A DNA stretch of 64,000 bases from Muribaculaceae bacterium (GTDB lineage: Bacteria; Bacteroidota; Bacteroidia; Bacteroidales; Muribaculaceae). The notes under the pieces are model-generated. The model made no database searches and was not told the origin of the DNA. It saw only the letters and a program-made list of their open reading frames with translations. Made by a program: the position numbers and the translations under genes. Shown piece after piece: positions 1 through 9,348 of the stretch. Location: NCBI GenBank assembly GCA_023665425.1, contig JAMPDX010000001.1, forward strand, positions 349,025 to 413,024. Direction: 5' to 3'. The stretch's first letter is position 1, and each line of letters starts with the position of its first letter.

Positions 1-230
1 CAGAGGGAGTGCCTGTAGCACGTGAAAATTTGCGCAAGGGTGACCTCGTATTCTTCACCTCTCGCAGCAGCGGCAACAATGTAGGGCACGTAGGTATCGT
101 AGTCTCAAACGATAAAGCCACCGGTAAAGTGAAATTTATCCACGCCAGCGTGAAGGGTGTGAGATATAACGAAATAGAGGGCTATTATGCCCAGCGCTAC
201 ATTGGTGCTCGCCGCATCATTACAGATTAA
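1..230 (+). CDS. NlpC/P60 family cell-wall hydrolase, C-terminal fragment
   Basis: The frame is open from the first bases and ends at the TAA at 228-230, so the gene starts outside the window. The visible part is the second half of an NlpC/P60 papain-like fold: a K-G-D-L-V-F-F strand, the G-H-V-G-I-V strand that carries the catalytic histidine, and the I-H-A-S-V-K-G segment with the third catalytic residue. The catalytic cysteine would lie upstream. Such proteins cleave peptide bonds in peptidoglycan stem peptides in the periplasm. The GTG at 9 is an internal valine, not a start. Confidence 0.85.
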   Translation, partial: EGVPVARENLRKGDLVFFTSRSSGNNVGHVGIVVSNDKATGKVKFIHASVKGVRYNEIEGYYAQRYIGARRIITD

Positions 231-269
231 ACAAGCTCTAAGTTCCCGTCATATTATAATTGAAATTCT

Positions 270-298
270 GAAGTGATCCTCATACGGTCACTTCTTTT
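270..298 (+). terminator. Terminator after the NlpC/P60 gene
   Basis: GAAGTGA (270-276) pairs with TCACTTC (288-294) across an 11-nt loop and is followed by a T run. It sits 40 nt past the stop codon. Confidence 0.75.
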
Positions 299-341
299 TA
301 TTTAGCTTGGAGAGGGTGGAGACACAGTTTTCAATGGAAAT

Positions 342-373
342 TTTGTTTATCTCAATAAAAATTGTTAATTTTG
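342..373 (+). promoter_or_regulatory. Bacteroidetes-type promoter for the S9 peptidase
   Basis: A TTTG at 342-345 is followed by 20 nt and then TAATTTTG at 366-373, matching the -33/-7 consensus (TTTG, TAnnTTTG). The start codon is 68 nt downstream, leaving a leader of about 60 nt. Confidence 0.75.
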
Positions 374-441
374 CCCCATAATATACAACATGTGTGGGGC
401 ATAACTCCCGGTTACTGCTCCTATAACTTTAAATTTAAGAT

Positions 442-2664
442 ATGAACAAGTTGCTGACTGCAATGTCAGCCCTCGCTCTGACCGGCACTTTCACTGCTTG
501 CCAGAATGGGCTCGACACCAAAGGAGACATTATTGAGAAGCCTGATGTGCAGGTAGTTGATGGTATGTTGACACCTGAAATTCTCGAAGCTTTCGGCCGT
601 ATCAACGAGGCTGTTGCATCGCCCGACGGTACAAAGGTTGCCTTCACTCTCGCCTACGAGAGCATTGAGCAAAACAAATCTAATGCCGAGATTTACATCA
701 TGAACATTGATGGCTCAGACATGAAGCGTCTGACCAGAACTCCCGGCTCCGAAGGCAATATACGTTGGCTTGACGGTGGCAAGCTTATCGCATTCATCTC
801 AAATGATGCCGAGACTAATAAGCCGCAGATCTTCACAATGACTCCGGATGCAAAGCTCATACAGAAGATTAGTAATGCCGAGAATGGCGTTTCTTGCTTT
901 GAGTTCGCTCCAGACGAGAAGCACATCGTTTATGCCTCAAACATCAAGCCCTTCAACAAAAACAAAGAGCTCTTCGAGGGTCTGCCCAATACTTCCGGCC
1001 GTGTGGTTGATGACTTGATGTACAAACATTGGGATGAATGGGTTACCGAGATACCTCACCCCTTCGTTGCTGAATATGACGGACAGCAACTTGTAGGCGA
1101 TAAGGATATCCTCGGTGACGAGCCCTACGAGTGCCCCATGAAACCCTTTGGCGGAGCCGAGTCTTTCGCATGGACTAAAGATGGCAAGCAGCTCGTATAC
1201 ACTTGCCGCAAGGCCGTAGGTCAGGACTATGCATTCTCTACTAACTCAGACCTCTACCTCTACGACTTGGCTTCAGGCAATACCGAGAACCTCACCGAGG
1301 GTATCGGCGAGGGCTATGACACCAACCCCAAATTCTCACCTGACGGCACTCAGCTCGCTTGGATGAGCATGGAAGAGCCCATGTATGAAAGCGACCAAAA
1401 CCGTCTGCGTGTCATGGACTTCAAGACTCGCCAGGTGCGCAATATCACCGCAGAGGCCGACTGGGACTACAGTGTGGAAGGCTTCAGCTGGGATCCTGAT
1501 GGCAAGAGTATAGTCCTACATGCTTATTATCAAGGCACAATGCCCATCTTCCGTGTAAATCTGCAGAACCCGCAATTCAACATTATCGCTGAGGGAGTTT
1601 GGGACTATCAGAGTGTTCAGGCGCTTGCCGGCCATAAAGTGCTCGCACTGCGTCACAGCATGAGCCGCCCCAACGAGATTTGCCTCGTGACCGGTGATAA
1701 GGATGTAAAAGACATATCATCAGTCAATGCCGAACTTCTATCCAAGCTTAAACTCGGCACCGTTGAGAAACACTGGGTCCCCACCACTGACGGCAAGGAG
1801 ATGTGCACATGGGTTGTACTTCCCCCCGACTTTGACCCCAACAAGAAATATCCTGCAATTCTTTATTGCCAGGGTGGCCCGCAGCAGGCAGTAAGCCAGT
1901 TCTGGAGCTATCGTTGGAACTTCATGATTATGGCTGCTCACGGATATATCGTGATATGCCCCAACCGCCGCGGTCTGCCCGGCTTCGGAACTGAGTGGAA
2001 CCACCAGATATCCAAAGATTACCCCGGCCAGAATATGCAGGATTATCTCTCTGCAGTAGACTATATGCGTGAGAAACCCTATGTGGACCGTGACCATATC
2101 GGCGCAATCGGTGCCAGCTACGGCGGCTTCTCTGTTTACTGGTTGGCCGGCCACCACGAAGGCCGCTTTGCCGCTCTCATAGCCCACGCCGGTATCTTCA
2201 ATATCGAGGCTCAATACATGGAAACAGAGGAAATGTGGTTTGCCCAATACGACATGGGAGGTGCTCCCTGGGATCTGAACAACCCCGTAGCACAACGCAC
2301 CTTCGAGAACTCACCTCACAAGGCCATTAACAATTGGACCGCTCCTATACTTATTACTGTCGGCGAGCTCGATTATCGTATCCTTGCATCTCAAGGTATG
2401 ATGGCCTTCAACGCAGCCAAGATGCATGGCCTTGAAGCTGAGATGCTCGTTTTCCCCGATGAGAACCACTGGGTAATAAAGCCTCAAAATGCAATCCTCT
2501 GGCAACGCGTATTCTTCCGCTTCCTCGACAAATACCTCAAACCCACCGGCGAGGGTTACAACAAGAAACAAGAAGTGAAGACCTCAACTCCTGCTGCTGA
2601 AACTCCCGAAGATCCTGAGACAGCCGACCAAGCTGAAGCCCCCGAGACTTCTACTCAAGCATAA
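442..2664 (+). CDS. S9 family prolyl oligopeptidase-type lipoprotein peptidase
   Basis: A 740-residue serine peptidase of the dipeptidyl/acylaminoacyl peptidase group. The N-terminus is a lipoprotein signal with lipobox F-T-A-C near residue 20, so it is probably anchored outside the cytoplasm. Residues about 45-430 contain repeated blade motifs (for example F-S-P-D-G and W-T-K-D-G) of a PD40 beta-propeller. Residues about 470-710 are the alpha/beta hydrolase domain with G-A-S-Y-G-G (nucleophile S559), D644 in G-E-L-D-Y-R and H676 in D-E-N-H-W, a complete triad. The last 30 residues are a Pro/Glu/Thr/Ala-rich tail outside the fold. The gene stands alone with its own promoter and terminator. 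Likely role: digestion of peptides taken from the host or diet; substrate unknown. Confidence 0.93.
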   Translation: MNKLLTAMSALALTGTFTACQNGLDTKGDIIEKPDVQVVDGMLTPEILEAFGRINEAVASPDGTKVAFTLAYESIEQNKSNAEIYIMNIDGSDMKRLTRTPGSEGNIRWLDGGKLIAFISNDAETNKPQIFTMTPDAKLIQKISNAENGVSCFEFAPDEKHIVYASNIKPFNKNKELFEGLPNTSGRVVDDLMYKHWDEWVTEIPHPFVAEYDGQQLVGDKDILGDEPYECPMKPFGGAESFAWTKDGKQLVYTCRKAVGQDYAFSTNSDLYLYDLASGNTENLTEGIGEGYDTNPKFSPDGTQLAWMSMEEPMYESDQNRLRVMDFKTRQVRNITAEADWDYSVEGFSWDPDGKSIVLHAYYQGTMPIFRVNLQNPQFNIIAEGVWDYQSVQALAGHKVLALRHSMSRPNEICLVTGDKDVKDISSVNAELLSKLKLGTVEKHWVPTTDGKEMCTWVVLPPDFDPNKKYPAILYCQGGPQQAVSQFWSYRWNFMIMAAHGYIVICPNRRGLPGFGTEWNHQISKDYPGQNMQDYLSAVDYMREKPYVDRDHIGAIGASYGGFSVYWLAGHHEGRFAALIAHAGIFNIEAQYMETEEMWFAQYDMGGAPWDLNNPVAQRTFENSPHKAINNWTAPILITVGELDYRILASQGMMAFNAAKMHGLEAEMLVFPDENHWVIKPQNAILWQRVFFRFLDKYLKPTGEGYNKKQEVKTSTPAAETPEDPETADQAEAPETSTQA

Positions 2665-2677
2665 TAATACTCCCATA

Positions 2678-2705
2678 TTGCCTCGGCCAGCTTAGGCCGG
2701 GGCAA
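2678..2705 (+). terminator. Terminator after the S9 peptidase gene
   Basis: TTGCCTCGGCC (2678-2688) pairs with GGCCGGGGCAA (2695-2705), with one T-G wobble and a 6-nt loop. A T stretch follows a few bases later (GCGGGTTTT). Confidence 0.8.
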
Positions 2706-2719
2706 TGCGGGTTTTACAC

Positions 2720-2743
2720 GTTTAGCGTAAACTTCACGAGAAG
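2720..2743 (+). promoter_or_regulatory. Two adjacent short inverted repeats upstream of hutU
   Basis: GTTTA-GCG-TAAAC (2720-2732) is a perfect inverted repeat and touches CTTC-ACGA-GAAG (2732-2743). Both lie in the 137-nt gap before hutU. They could be operator half sites for histidine or urocanate control. No regulator gene is next to them, and I could not place a convincing -7 box, so the role is a guess. Confidence 0.35.
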
Positions 2744-2801
2744 TGGCTACATTAGCACTCCTTATACATTTAAACTAACACCTTAATATAATATCAACAG
2801 A

Positions 2802-4787
2802 ATGGCTTTAACACTTCCCGCCATACTCCCCGAATACCCCACGTTCGTTGAGGGGATACGTCGCGCTCCGGACCGCGGATACACACTTACTCCGGAAAAT
2901 ACCAAAATAGCACTGCGCAATGCATTGCGTTATATCCACCCCAGTCTGCACGAGAAGCTGGCCCCCGAGTTCCTCGAGGAGCTGCGCACACGTGGCCGCA
3001 TTTATGGCTACCGCTTCCGTCCGCAAGGTGACCTCAAGGCTAAGCCCATTGACGAGTACAAAGGCAAATGTCTTGAAGGCAAGGCCTTCCAGGTGATGAT
3101 AGACAACAACCTCTGTTTCGATATCGCCCTCTACCCCTACGAGTTGGTGACTTACGGCGAGACAGGTCAGGTATGTCAGAACTGGATGCAATATCGCCTT
3201 ATAAAAATGTATCTTGAGGAATTGACTGAGAACCAGACACTCGTCATTGAGAGTGGCCATCCCCTTGGTTTGTTCCCCTCACGCCCGGATGCACCGCGTG
3301 TCATCATCACCAACGCCATGATGGTGGGTATGTTCGACAACCTGCACGATTGGCATGAGGCTATGCAGATGGGTGTTGCCAATTATGGCCAGATGACAGC
3401 CGGTGGATGGATGTACATCGGTCCGCAGGGTATCGTACACGGCACCTTCAACACTCTGCTTAATGCCGGCCGCATGAAACTCGGTATCCCTGAAGAAGGT
3501 GACTTACGTGGCCACCTGTTCATATCTTCCGGTCTGGGAGGTATGAGTGGTGCTCAGCCCAAAGCAGCCGTCATCGCCGGTGCCGCAGCAATCATCGCCG
3601 AGGTAGATGCTTCACGCATCAAGACTCGCCATGACCAAGGCTGGGTACAAGAGGTGACTGACGATATCAAGACCGCCTTCGACCTGGCTCACAAAGCTAT
3701 GGAGGCCAAAGAGCCCATCTCAATCGCATATCATGGCAACGTGGTAGACTTGCTCGAGTATGCCGTAAAGAACGGAGAGAAAGTAGAGCTCCTCTCTGAC
3801 CAGACATCCTGCCATGCAGTATACGAAGGCGGCTACTGCCCTGCAGGCCTAACATTCGAGGAACGTACAGAATTGCTTCATGCCGACCCCGAGAAATTCC
3901 GCTCTTTGGTAGACGAATCTCTCAAGCGTCACTTTGAAGCAATCAAGGCTCTTGTAGCCAACGGCACATATTTCTTCGACTATGGTAACTCATTCATGAA
4001 GGCCATCTATGATGCTGGTGTTAAGGAAATATCACGCAACGGCATTGATGAGAAAGATGGCTTCATTTGGCCCTCATACGTAGAAGATATCATGGGCCCG
4101 ATGCTGTTTGATTATGGTTACGGCCCCTTCCGTTGGGTATGCCTCTCCGGCAAGCATGAAGACCTTATTAAGACTGACCATGCCGCCATGGAGTGTATAG
4201 ACGTAAATCGCCGTTATCAAGACCGCGACAACTACAACTGGATACGTGATGCCGAGAAGAATGCACTCGTAGTAGGTACACAGGCTCGTATCCTTTATCA
4301 GGATGCAGCAGGCCGCTTGGCAATAGCCCTGAAATTTAATGATATGGTTCGCAAAGGTGAAGTAGGGCCCATTATGCTTGGCCGCGACCACCATGATGTC
4401 AGCGGTACTGACTCACCCTTCCGTGAGACATCCAATATCAAGGACGGCTCCAATGTAATGGCTGACATGGCAATCCAATGCTTCGCCGGCAACTGCGCAC
4501 GTGGCATGAGCCTGGTTGCCCTCCACAACGGTGGCGGTGTAGGTATCGGTAAGTCAATCAACGGTGGCTTCGGCATGGTATGTGACGGCTCAGATCGCGT
4601 GGACAACATACTGAAGCAAGCCATGCTTTGGGACGTAATGGGTGGTGTGGCTCGCCGCTCTTGGGCTCGCAACGAGAACGCCATGAGCACAGTCAACGAC
4701 TGGAACAAGGCCCATGAATGTGATGGGTTCATGATTACAGAGCCCTTCCTGGCGGAAGACTCTCTCATCAATGACTTGGTAAAATAA
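2802..4787 (+). CDS. hutU: Urocanate hydratase
   Basis: A 661-residue urocanase converting urocanate to 4-imidazolone-5-propanoate, the second step of histidine degradation, with tightly bound NAD. The G-L-G-G-M-S-G loop at 244-250 and the following Q-P-K-A segment are the NAD-binding signature. The protein is about 100 residues longer than the classical roughly 557-residue enzyme, matching the long form of Bacteroidetes and some other phyla. It is the first gene of the hut operon, 24 nt before ftcD. A long spacer with a terminator on its left and inverted repeats suggests that the operon promoter is here. Confidence 0.96.
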   Translation: MALTLPAILPEYPTFVEGIRRAPDRGYTLTPENTKIALRNALRYIHPSLHEKLAPEFLEELRTRGRIYGYRFRPQGDLKAKPIDEYKGKCLEGKAFQVMIDNNLCFDIALYPYELVTYGETGQVCQNWMQYRLIKMYLEELTENQTLVIESGHPLGLFPSRPDAPRVIITNAMMVGMFDNLHDWHEAMQMGVANYGQMTAGGWMYIGPQGIVHGTFNTLLNAGRMKLGIPEEGDLRGHLFISSGLGGMSGAQPKAAVIAGAAAIIAEVDASRIKTRHDQGWVQEVTDDIKTAFDLAHKAMEAKEPISIAYHGNVVDLLEYAVKNGEKVELLSDQTSCHAVYEGGYCPAGLTFEERTELLHADPEKFRSLVDESLKRHFEAIKALVANGTYFFDYGNSFMKAIYDAGVKEISRNGIDEKDGFIWPSYVEDIMGPMLFDYGYGPFRWVCLSGKHEDLIKTDHAAMECIDVNRRYQDRDNYNWIRDAEKNALVVGTQARILYQDAAGRLAIALKFNDMVRKGEVGPIMLGRDHHDVSGTDSPFRETSNIKDGSNVMADMAIQCFAGNCARGMSLVALHNGGGVGIGKSINGGFGMVCDGSDRVDNILKQAMLWDVMGGVARRSWARNENAMSTVNDWNKAHECDGFMITEPFLAEDSLINDLVK

Positions 4788-4811
4788 CAACTTCCTCTCT
4801 CTTAAAATAAG

Positions 4812-6509
4812 ATGAAACAAATCATAGAATGTGTCCCGAACTTCAGCGAGGGACGTGATAAGGCAGTGATCGACGCTATCACTGCAGAGATAGAGAAACT
4901 TGGTGATGTAAAATTGCTCGACGTAGACCCGGGCGAAGCTACCAACCGCACAGTTGTGACCTTCGTAGGGGAGCCCGAACCCGTCATGAATGCCGCAGTG
5001 CGTGCTGCAAAAAAAGCTGCCGAGCTTATCGATATGCGTCATCACCATGGTGCACACCCCCGTATGGGTGCAACTGACGTGTGCCCCTTGATCCCCGTAA
5101 GCGGTATCACTCTCGAGGAGACTGCCGAGTTGGCACGCAAGCTTGCCGAGCGTTTCGCCACTGAGCTCAATATCCCTACATATTGCTACGAGGCATCAGC
5201 CTTCACTCCCGAGCGCAAGAACCTTGCCGTTTGCCGCGAAGGAGAATATGAAGGTCTCTCAGAGCGTATGGGTACTGACAAGGGCCCCGATTTCGGTAAC
5301 CGCCCCTACGATGAGGGAGTAGCCAAAACAGGCACAACTGCCGTTGGTGCACGCGACTTCCTGATTGCCGTAAACTTCAACCTCAACACCACCTCAACAC
5401 GTCGCGCCAATGCTATTGCTTTCGATGTCCGTGAGAAGGGGCGCCCCGCTCGCGAAGGTGGCAAGCTCACCGGCAAGCCCCTGAAGGATGAGAATGGCAA
5501 GCCCATCATGATACCCGGCACTCTGAAGGGCACCAAGGCTATCGGCTGGTTTATCGATGAATATGGCATCGCACAGGTGTCCATGAATATTACAAGCATG
5601 GCGCAGACACCTTTGCACGTAGCATTCGATGAAGTGAGTCGTGCCGCAGCCGCTCGCGGTATCCGTGTCACCGGTACTGAAATTGTAGGCCTGCTGCCCA
5701 AACGTGCCCTAATCGATGCCGGCAAGCACTATCTGCGTATGCAGCAGCGTTCTCTGGGTATTCCCGAGAGCGAAATCATCAAGATTGCTATAAAGTCCAT
5801 GGGACTGGATGAGCTCAAGCCCTTCTTACCCGATGAGAAGGTGATAGAATATATGCTTGAGAATGAGAACAAGAGCAAGAAGCTCGTCGACATGACTTGT
5901 GTAGAGTTTGCTGATGAGACAGCCAGCGAGTCTCCCGCCCCCGGTGGTGGCTCCATTTCAGCATACATGGGTGCTTTAGCAGCTGCCCTCGGCACCATGG
6001 TGGCCAACTTGTCAGCTCACAAAGCAGGTTGGGATGACCGTTGGGAGGAGTTCTCTGATATTGCCGAGAAAGGTCGTGATATCCAGGACCGCCTTATCCT
6101 CCTTGTGGATGAAGACACCGAGGCGTTCAACAGAATTATGGCTGTTTTCGCCATGCCCAAGAAAAGCGACGCCGAGAAGGCTGCCCGTTCAGCTGCCCTG
6201 CAGGATGCCACACTTTATGCCACTCAGGTGCCCTTGCGCACTATGAAGGCAGCCTATGAGACCTTCGATGTATTGGAGGCTGTAGCCACTAAAGGTAATC
6301 CTGCTTCTGTCAGCGATGCCGGTGTAGGCGCTCTTGCTGCTCGTGCTGCTGTGCTCGGTGCTCAGCTGAATGTACGCATCAACGCCGCCGGTCTCAAAGA
6401 CCGCGAGAAGGCTGATGCACTCTTGGCAGAGGCTGCCGAAGTTGCAAAGAAGGCTTGTGAACGCGAGGCTGAGATCCTCAAGATTGTCAACGCCGTTATC
6501 GACAAATAA
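4812..6509 (+). CDS. ftcD: Bifunctional glutamate formimidoyltransferase / formimidoyl-THF cyclodeaminase
   Basis: A 565-residue fusion. Residues 1 to about 330 are the formimidoyltransferase (opening C-V-P-N-F-S-E-G-R-D, with H82 in G-A-H-P-R-M-G matching the catalytic histidine of mammalian FTCD). Residues about 355-565 are the cyclodeaminase (S-P-A-P-G-G-G-S glycine loop followed by a helical bundle). Together they move the formimino group of formiminoglutamate to tetrahydrofolate, release glutamate, then release ammonia to give 5,10-methenyl-THF. This is the FTCD route, so no HutG or HutF is needed, and none is seen. The stop overlaps the hutI start by one base (TAATG), implying coupled translation. 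Confidence 0.95.
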   Translation: MKQIIECVPNFSEGRDKAVIDAITAEIEKLGDVKLLDVDPGEATNRTVVTFVGEPEPVMNAAVRAAKKAAELIDMRHHHGAHPRMGATDVCPLIPVSGITLEETAELARKLAERFATELNIPTYCYEASAFTPERKNLAVCREGEYEGLSERMGTDKGPDFGNRPYDEGVAKTGTTAVGARDFLIAVNFNLNTTSTRRANAIAFDVREKGRPAREGGKLTGKPLKDENGKPIMIPGTLKGTKAIGWFIDEYGIAQVSMNITSMAQTPLHVAFDEVSRAAAARGIRVTGTEIVGLLPKRALIDAGKHYLRMQQRSLGIPESEIIKIAIKSMGLDELKPFLPDEKVIEYMLENENKSKKLVDMTCVEFADETASESPAPGGGSISAYMGALAAALGTMVANLSAHKAGWDDRWEEFSDIAEKGRDIQDRLILLVDEDTEAFNRIMAVFAMPKKSDAEKAARSAALQDATLYATQVPLRTMKAAYETFDVLEAVATKGNPASVSDAGVGALAARAAVLGAQLNVRINAAGLKDREKADALLAEAAEVAKKACEREAEILKIVNAVIDK

Positions 6510-7759
6510 TGAATAAGAATCTACTCATAAAACATGCAACCGTCTGCACCCCTAAAGGCAATAAAGCCTTGAAGGGCGAGCAGATGGCTTGCTTGCATAC
6601 AATTACCGACGGCACCATAATAGCCGAAGATGGCATTATTACCTATGTGGGTCCGGATGCTCATGCTCCTCAAGTGGATGACATATCCAAATATGAGGTG
6701 ATTGATGCCCATGGTAATGCAGTGCTCCCGGGTTTTGTTGACTCACATACACATCTCATTTTCGGCGGCTATCGCCCTGACGAATTTGAGTGGCGCCTCA
6801 AGGGAGACTCCTATATGAGCATTATGCAGCGTGGCGGTGGTATACAGAGCACAGTCAATGCCACTCGTGGCGAGAGTGTTGACAATTTCGTGGAGAAGGC
6901 ACAATGGTTCATCAATCGCATGGTGCACATGGGTGTCACAACAGTTGAAGCCAAAAGCGGCTACGGACTCGATACCGCCACCGAGGTGAAGATGCTCGAT
7001 GCCATTGACCGCTTGGCCAAAGACCCCGAGCAGAAACTCCGTGTGGTTTCCACCTTCCTCGGTGCGCATGCCGTGCCGAAGGAGTATGCCGGACGTGTAG
7101 ACGAATATATCGACTTGATGATCAATGAGATGATACCCGCTGTCAAAGATAAAGCCACATTCTGTGATATCTTTACAGAGAAGAATGTATTCGAGATAGC
7201 GGAGTCTCGCCGATATATGCAGGCAGCCAAGGATGCCGGTTTCAAACTCAAATTTCATGCCGATGAGATTGTACAACTTGGTGGTGCCGAATTGGCTGCC
7301 GAGTTGGGAGCTGTTTCTGCAGACCATCTGCTGCATGTCTCCGATGCCGGTATCAAGGCAATGGCAGAAGCTGGTACAGTAGCTACACTATTGCCTCTCA
7401 CAGCCTTCACCTTGCGTGAGCCTTATGCACCGGCGCGCAAATTTATTGACGGTGGTGCAGCTGTAGCATTGGCAACTGACCTCAACCCCGGCAGTTGTTT
7501 CTCCGGCTCGATTCCATTGACTATTGCTCTAGCATGCATATATATGAAAATGAGCATCGAGGAGACTATCACTGCCCTTACCATTAACGGCGCTGCTGCC
7601 GTAGATTTGGCAGACAAGACCGGCTCACTCGAAGTCGGTAAGGCTGCCGATATAGTTATCCTGAATTATCCAAACTACCGTATGTTGCCCTACTATGTTG
7701 GTATGAACTGTGTGAAAACAGTCATCTCACAGGGACGCATAGTAGCTGAAAACGATTAA
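6509..7759 (+). CDS. hutI: Imidazolonepropionase
   Basis: A 416-residue amidohydrolase-superfamily enzyme that opens the imidazolone ring to give N-formimino-L-glutamate. The metal-binding H-T-H is at residues 80-82 (D-S-H-T-H-L-I-F-G-G). Further family blocks are E-A-K-S-G-Y-G-L, the K-F-H-A-D-E metal ligand strand and A-T-D-L-N-P-G-S near the C-terminus. Length is normal for the family. The ATG overlaps the last base of the ftcD stop codon. It lies third in the hut operon, 11 nt before hutH. Confidence 0.96.
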   Translation: MNKNLLIKHATVCTPKGNKALKGEQMACLHTITDGTIIAEDGIITYVGPDAHAPQVDDISKYEVIDAHGNAVLPGFVDSHTHLIFGGYRPDEFEWRLKGDSYMSIMQRGGGIQSTVNATRGESVDNFVEKAQWFINRMVHMGVTTVEAKSGYGLDTATEVKMLDAIDRLAKDPEQKLRVVSTFLGAHAVPKEYAGRVDEYIDLMINEMIPAVKDKATFCDIFTEKNVFEIAESRRYMQAAKDAGFKLKFHADEIVQLGGAELAAELGAVSADHLLHVSDAGIKAMAEAGTVATLLPLTAFTLREPYAPARKFIDGGAAVALATDLNPGSCFSGSIPLTIALACIYMKMSIEETITALTINGAAAVDLADKTGSLEVGKAADIVILNYPNYRMLPYYVGMNCVKTVISQGRIVAEND

Positions 7760-7770
7760 CATTATATATC

Positions 7771-9276
7771 ATGAGTAAACTTGAAATTTACGAAATAGGC
7801 TCCAGCGAGCTTACTTATGACCTGATTGAGAAAATACTCAAAGACGGCACAAAATTAGTGCTCTCAGAAGAGGCAATCAAGAAGATTGATCACTGCCGTA
7901 ACTATCTTGATGTTAAGGCTGTGGAGAGCGACAAGCCAATATACGGTGTCACCACCGGCTTTGGCTCATTGTGCAACCGCTCCATCACACCCGAGCAGCT
8001 CGGAACTCTGCAGGAAAACCTTGTGAAGAGCCACTCATGCTCTATCGGTACTCCCGTGGCTCCCGCCGTAGTCAAATTGATGCTCTTGCTCAAGGCTCAC
8101 GCCCTCTCCTTCGGTTTCTCAGGCGTGCAGGTGGAGACAGTGCAACGCATACTCGACTTCTATAACAACGATATTCTCCCCGTAGTCTATGACCGCGGTT
8201 CACTCGGTGCTTCAGGTGACCTTGCACCGTTGGCAAACCTCTTCCTTCCCCTCATCGGCGAAGGCGAAGTGATGCACGACGGCAAGCGTTTCAAAGGCTC
8301 AGAGATACTCAATATCTTCGGTTGGCGCCCCATAAAACTCAAGAGCAAAGAGGGCCTGGCGCTGCTCAACGGCACACAGTTCATGAGCGCCAACGGTATC
8401 AAGGCACTCATTGATGGTTGGCACATGGTTCACGCTTTTGATGCTATCGGTGCTCTCAGCCTTGAGGCATTCGACGGCCGCATTGAGCCCTTCATGGCTT
8501 GCATTCAGGATGTGCGCCCGCACCGTGGCCAGAAAGAGACCGGCGAAGTATTCCGCAAAATGCTCGAAGGCTCAGGGATCATCAAGCAAGAGAAGGCTCA
8601 TGTGCAGGATCCTTACTCCTTCCGTTGCATACCCCAGGTGCATGGCGCTGTCAAGGACGCAATGTATCATGTCACAGAGGTACTCCACACCGAGATTAAC
8701 TCAGTGACAGACAACCCCACAGTCTTCCCCGACCTCGACCTCGTAGTCAGTGGTGGCAACTTCCACGGTGAACCTCTCGCCCTCATCTTTGACTACATGG
8801 GTGTAGCACTTCATGAGCTCGGCAACATATCCGAGCGCCGTGTGGCTCAGCTCATCCTTGGCCAGAGAGGCCTGCCCGAGTTCCTAGTGGCAAAGCCGGG
8901 TCTTAACTCAGGCTTCATGATTCCGCAGTATGCCGCCGCATCAGTTGTCAGCCAGAACAAGATGTACAGCTGGCCGGCATCATGCGACTCCATCGTCAGC
9001 TCAAATGGACAGGAAGACCTCGTATCTATGGGTGCCAACTCAGCTACCAAACTGCACAAAATCATTGATAACCTGAAGTTTATCGCAGCAGTAGAGCTCA
9101 TGAACGCAGCTCAAGGTCTCGACTTCCGCGCTCCACTCAAGTCTTCTCCTTATCTGCAGAACATCAAAGACGAATATCGCAAGACAGTGCCCTTCGTTGA
9201 GGATGACGTGGTCATGCATGATTACATCACCAAGACAATGGACTTCCTCGAGGGATTCGATATTGTTAAGCCGTAA
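7771..9276 (+). CDS. hutH: Histidine ammonia-lyase
   Basis: A 501-residue enzyme of the aromatic ammonia-lyase family that removes ammonia from L-histidine to give urocanate. The self-forming MIO cofactor triad A147-S148-G149 is present in G-S-L-G-A-S-G-D-L-A-P-L. The catalytic tyrosine loop (Y-G-V-T-T-G-F-G) is near residue 53, and the active-site S-V-T-D-N-P stretch is in the C-terminal half. It is the last gene of the operon even though it performs the first step, and it is followed by a terminator hairpin. Confidence 0.96.
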   Translation: MSKLEIYEIGSSELTYDLIEKILKDGTKLVLSEEAIKKIDHCRNYLDVKAVESDKPIYGVTTGFGSLCNRSITPEQLGTLQENLVKSHSCSIGTPVAPAVVKLMLLLKAHALSFGFSGVQVETVQRILDFYNNDILPVVYDRGSLGASGDLAPLANLFLPLIGEGEVMHDGKRFKGSEILNIFGWRPIKLKSKEGLALLNGTQFMSANGIKALIDGWHMVHAFDAIGALSLEAFDGRIEPFMACIQDVRPHRGQKETGEVFRKMLEGSGIIKQEKAHVQDPYSFRCIPQVHGAVKDAMYHVTEVLHTEINSVTDNPTVFPDLDLVVSGGNFHGEPLALIFDYMGVALHELGNISERRVAQLILGQRGLPEFLVAKPGLNSGFMIPQYAAASVVSQNKMYSWPASCDSIVSSNGQEDLVSMGANSATKLHKIIDNLKFIAAVELMNAAQGLDFRAPLKSSPYLQNIKDEYRKTVPFVEDDVVMHDYITKTMDFLEGFDIVKP

Positions 9277-9312
9277 AACGGACCACTATATTAAAGATTA
9301 AAATACAATTCG

Positions 9313-9346
9313 ACAAAGCGGAGCTAAACACAAGGCTTCGCTTTGT
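9313..9346 (+). terminator. Terminator of the hut operon
   Basis: ACAAAGCGGAGC (9313-9324) pairs with GCTTCGCTTTGT (9335-9346), with one G-T wobble and a 10-nt loop. Only a short T-rich tail (TCTT) follows, so efficiency is uncertain. Confidence 0.6.
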
Positions 9347-9348
9347 TC

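Noticed and set aside
228..239. TAAACAAGCTCT repeated at 34350-34361, and AACAAGCTCT at 36610-36619
   Set aside because: Short shared words in gaps; too short to separate from chance without a genome-wide count.
6743..7336. A 197-codon minus-strand ORF
   Set aside because: Antisense to hutI with Cys/His-rich random-looking product; shadow frame.
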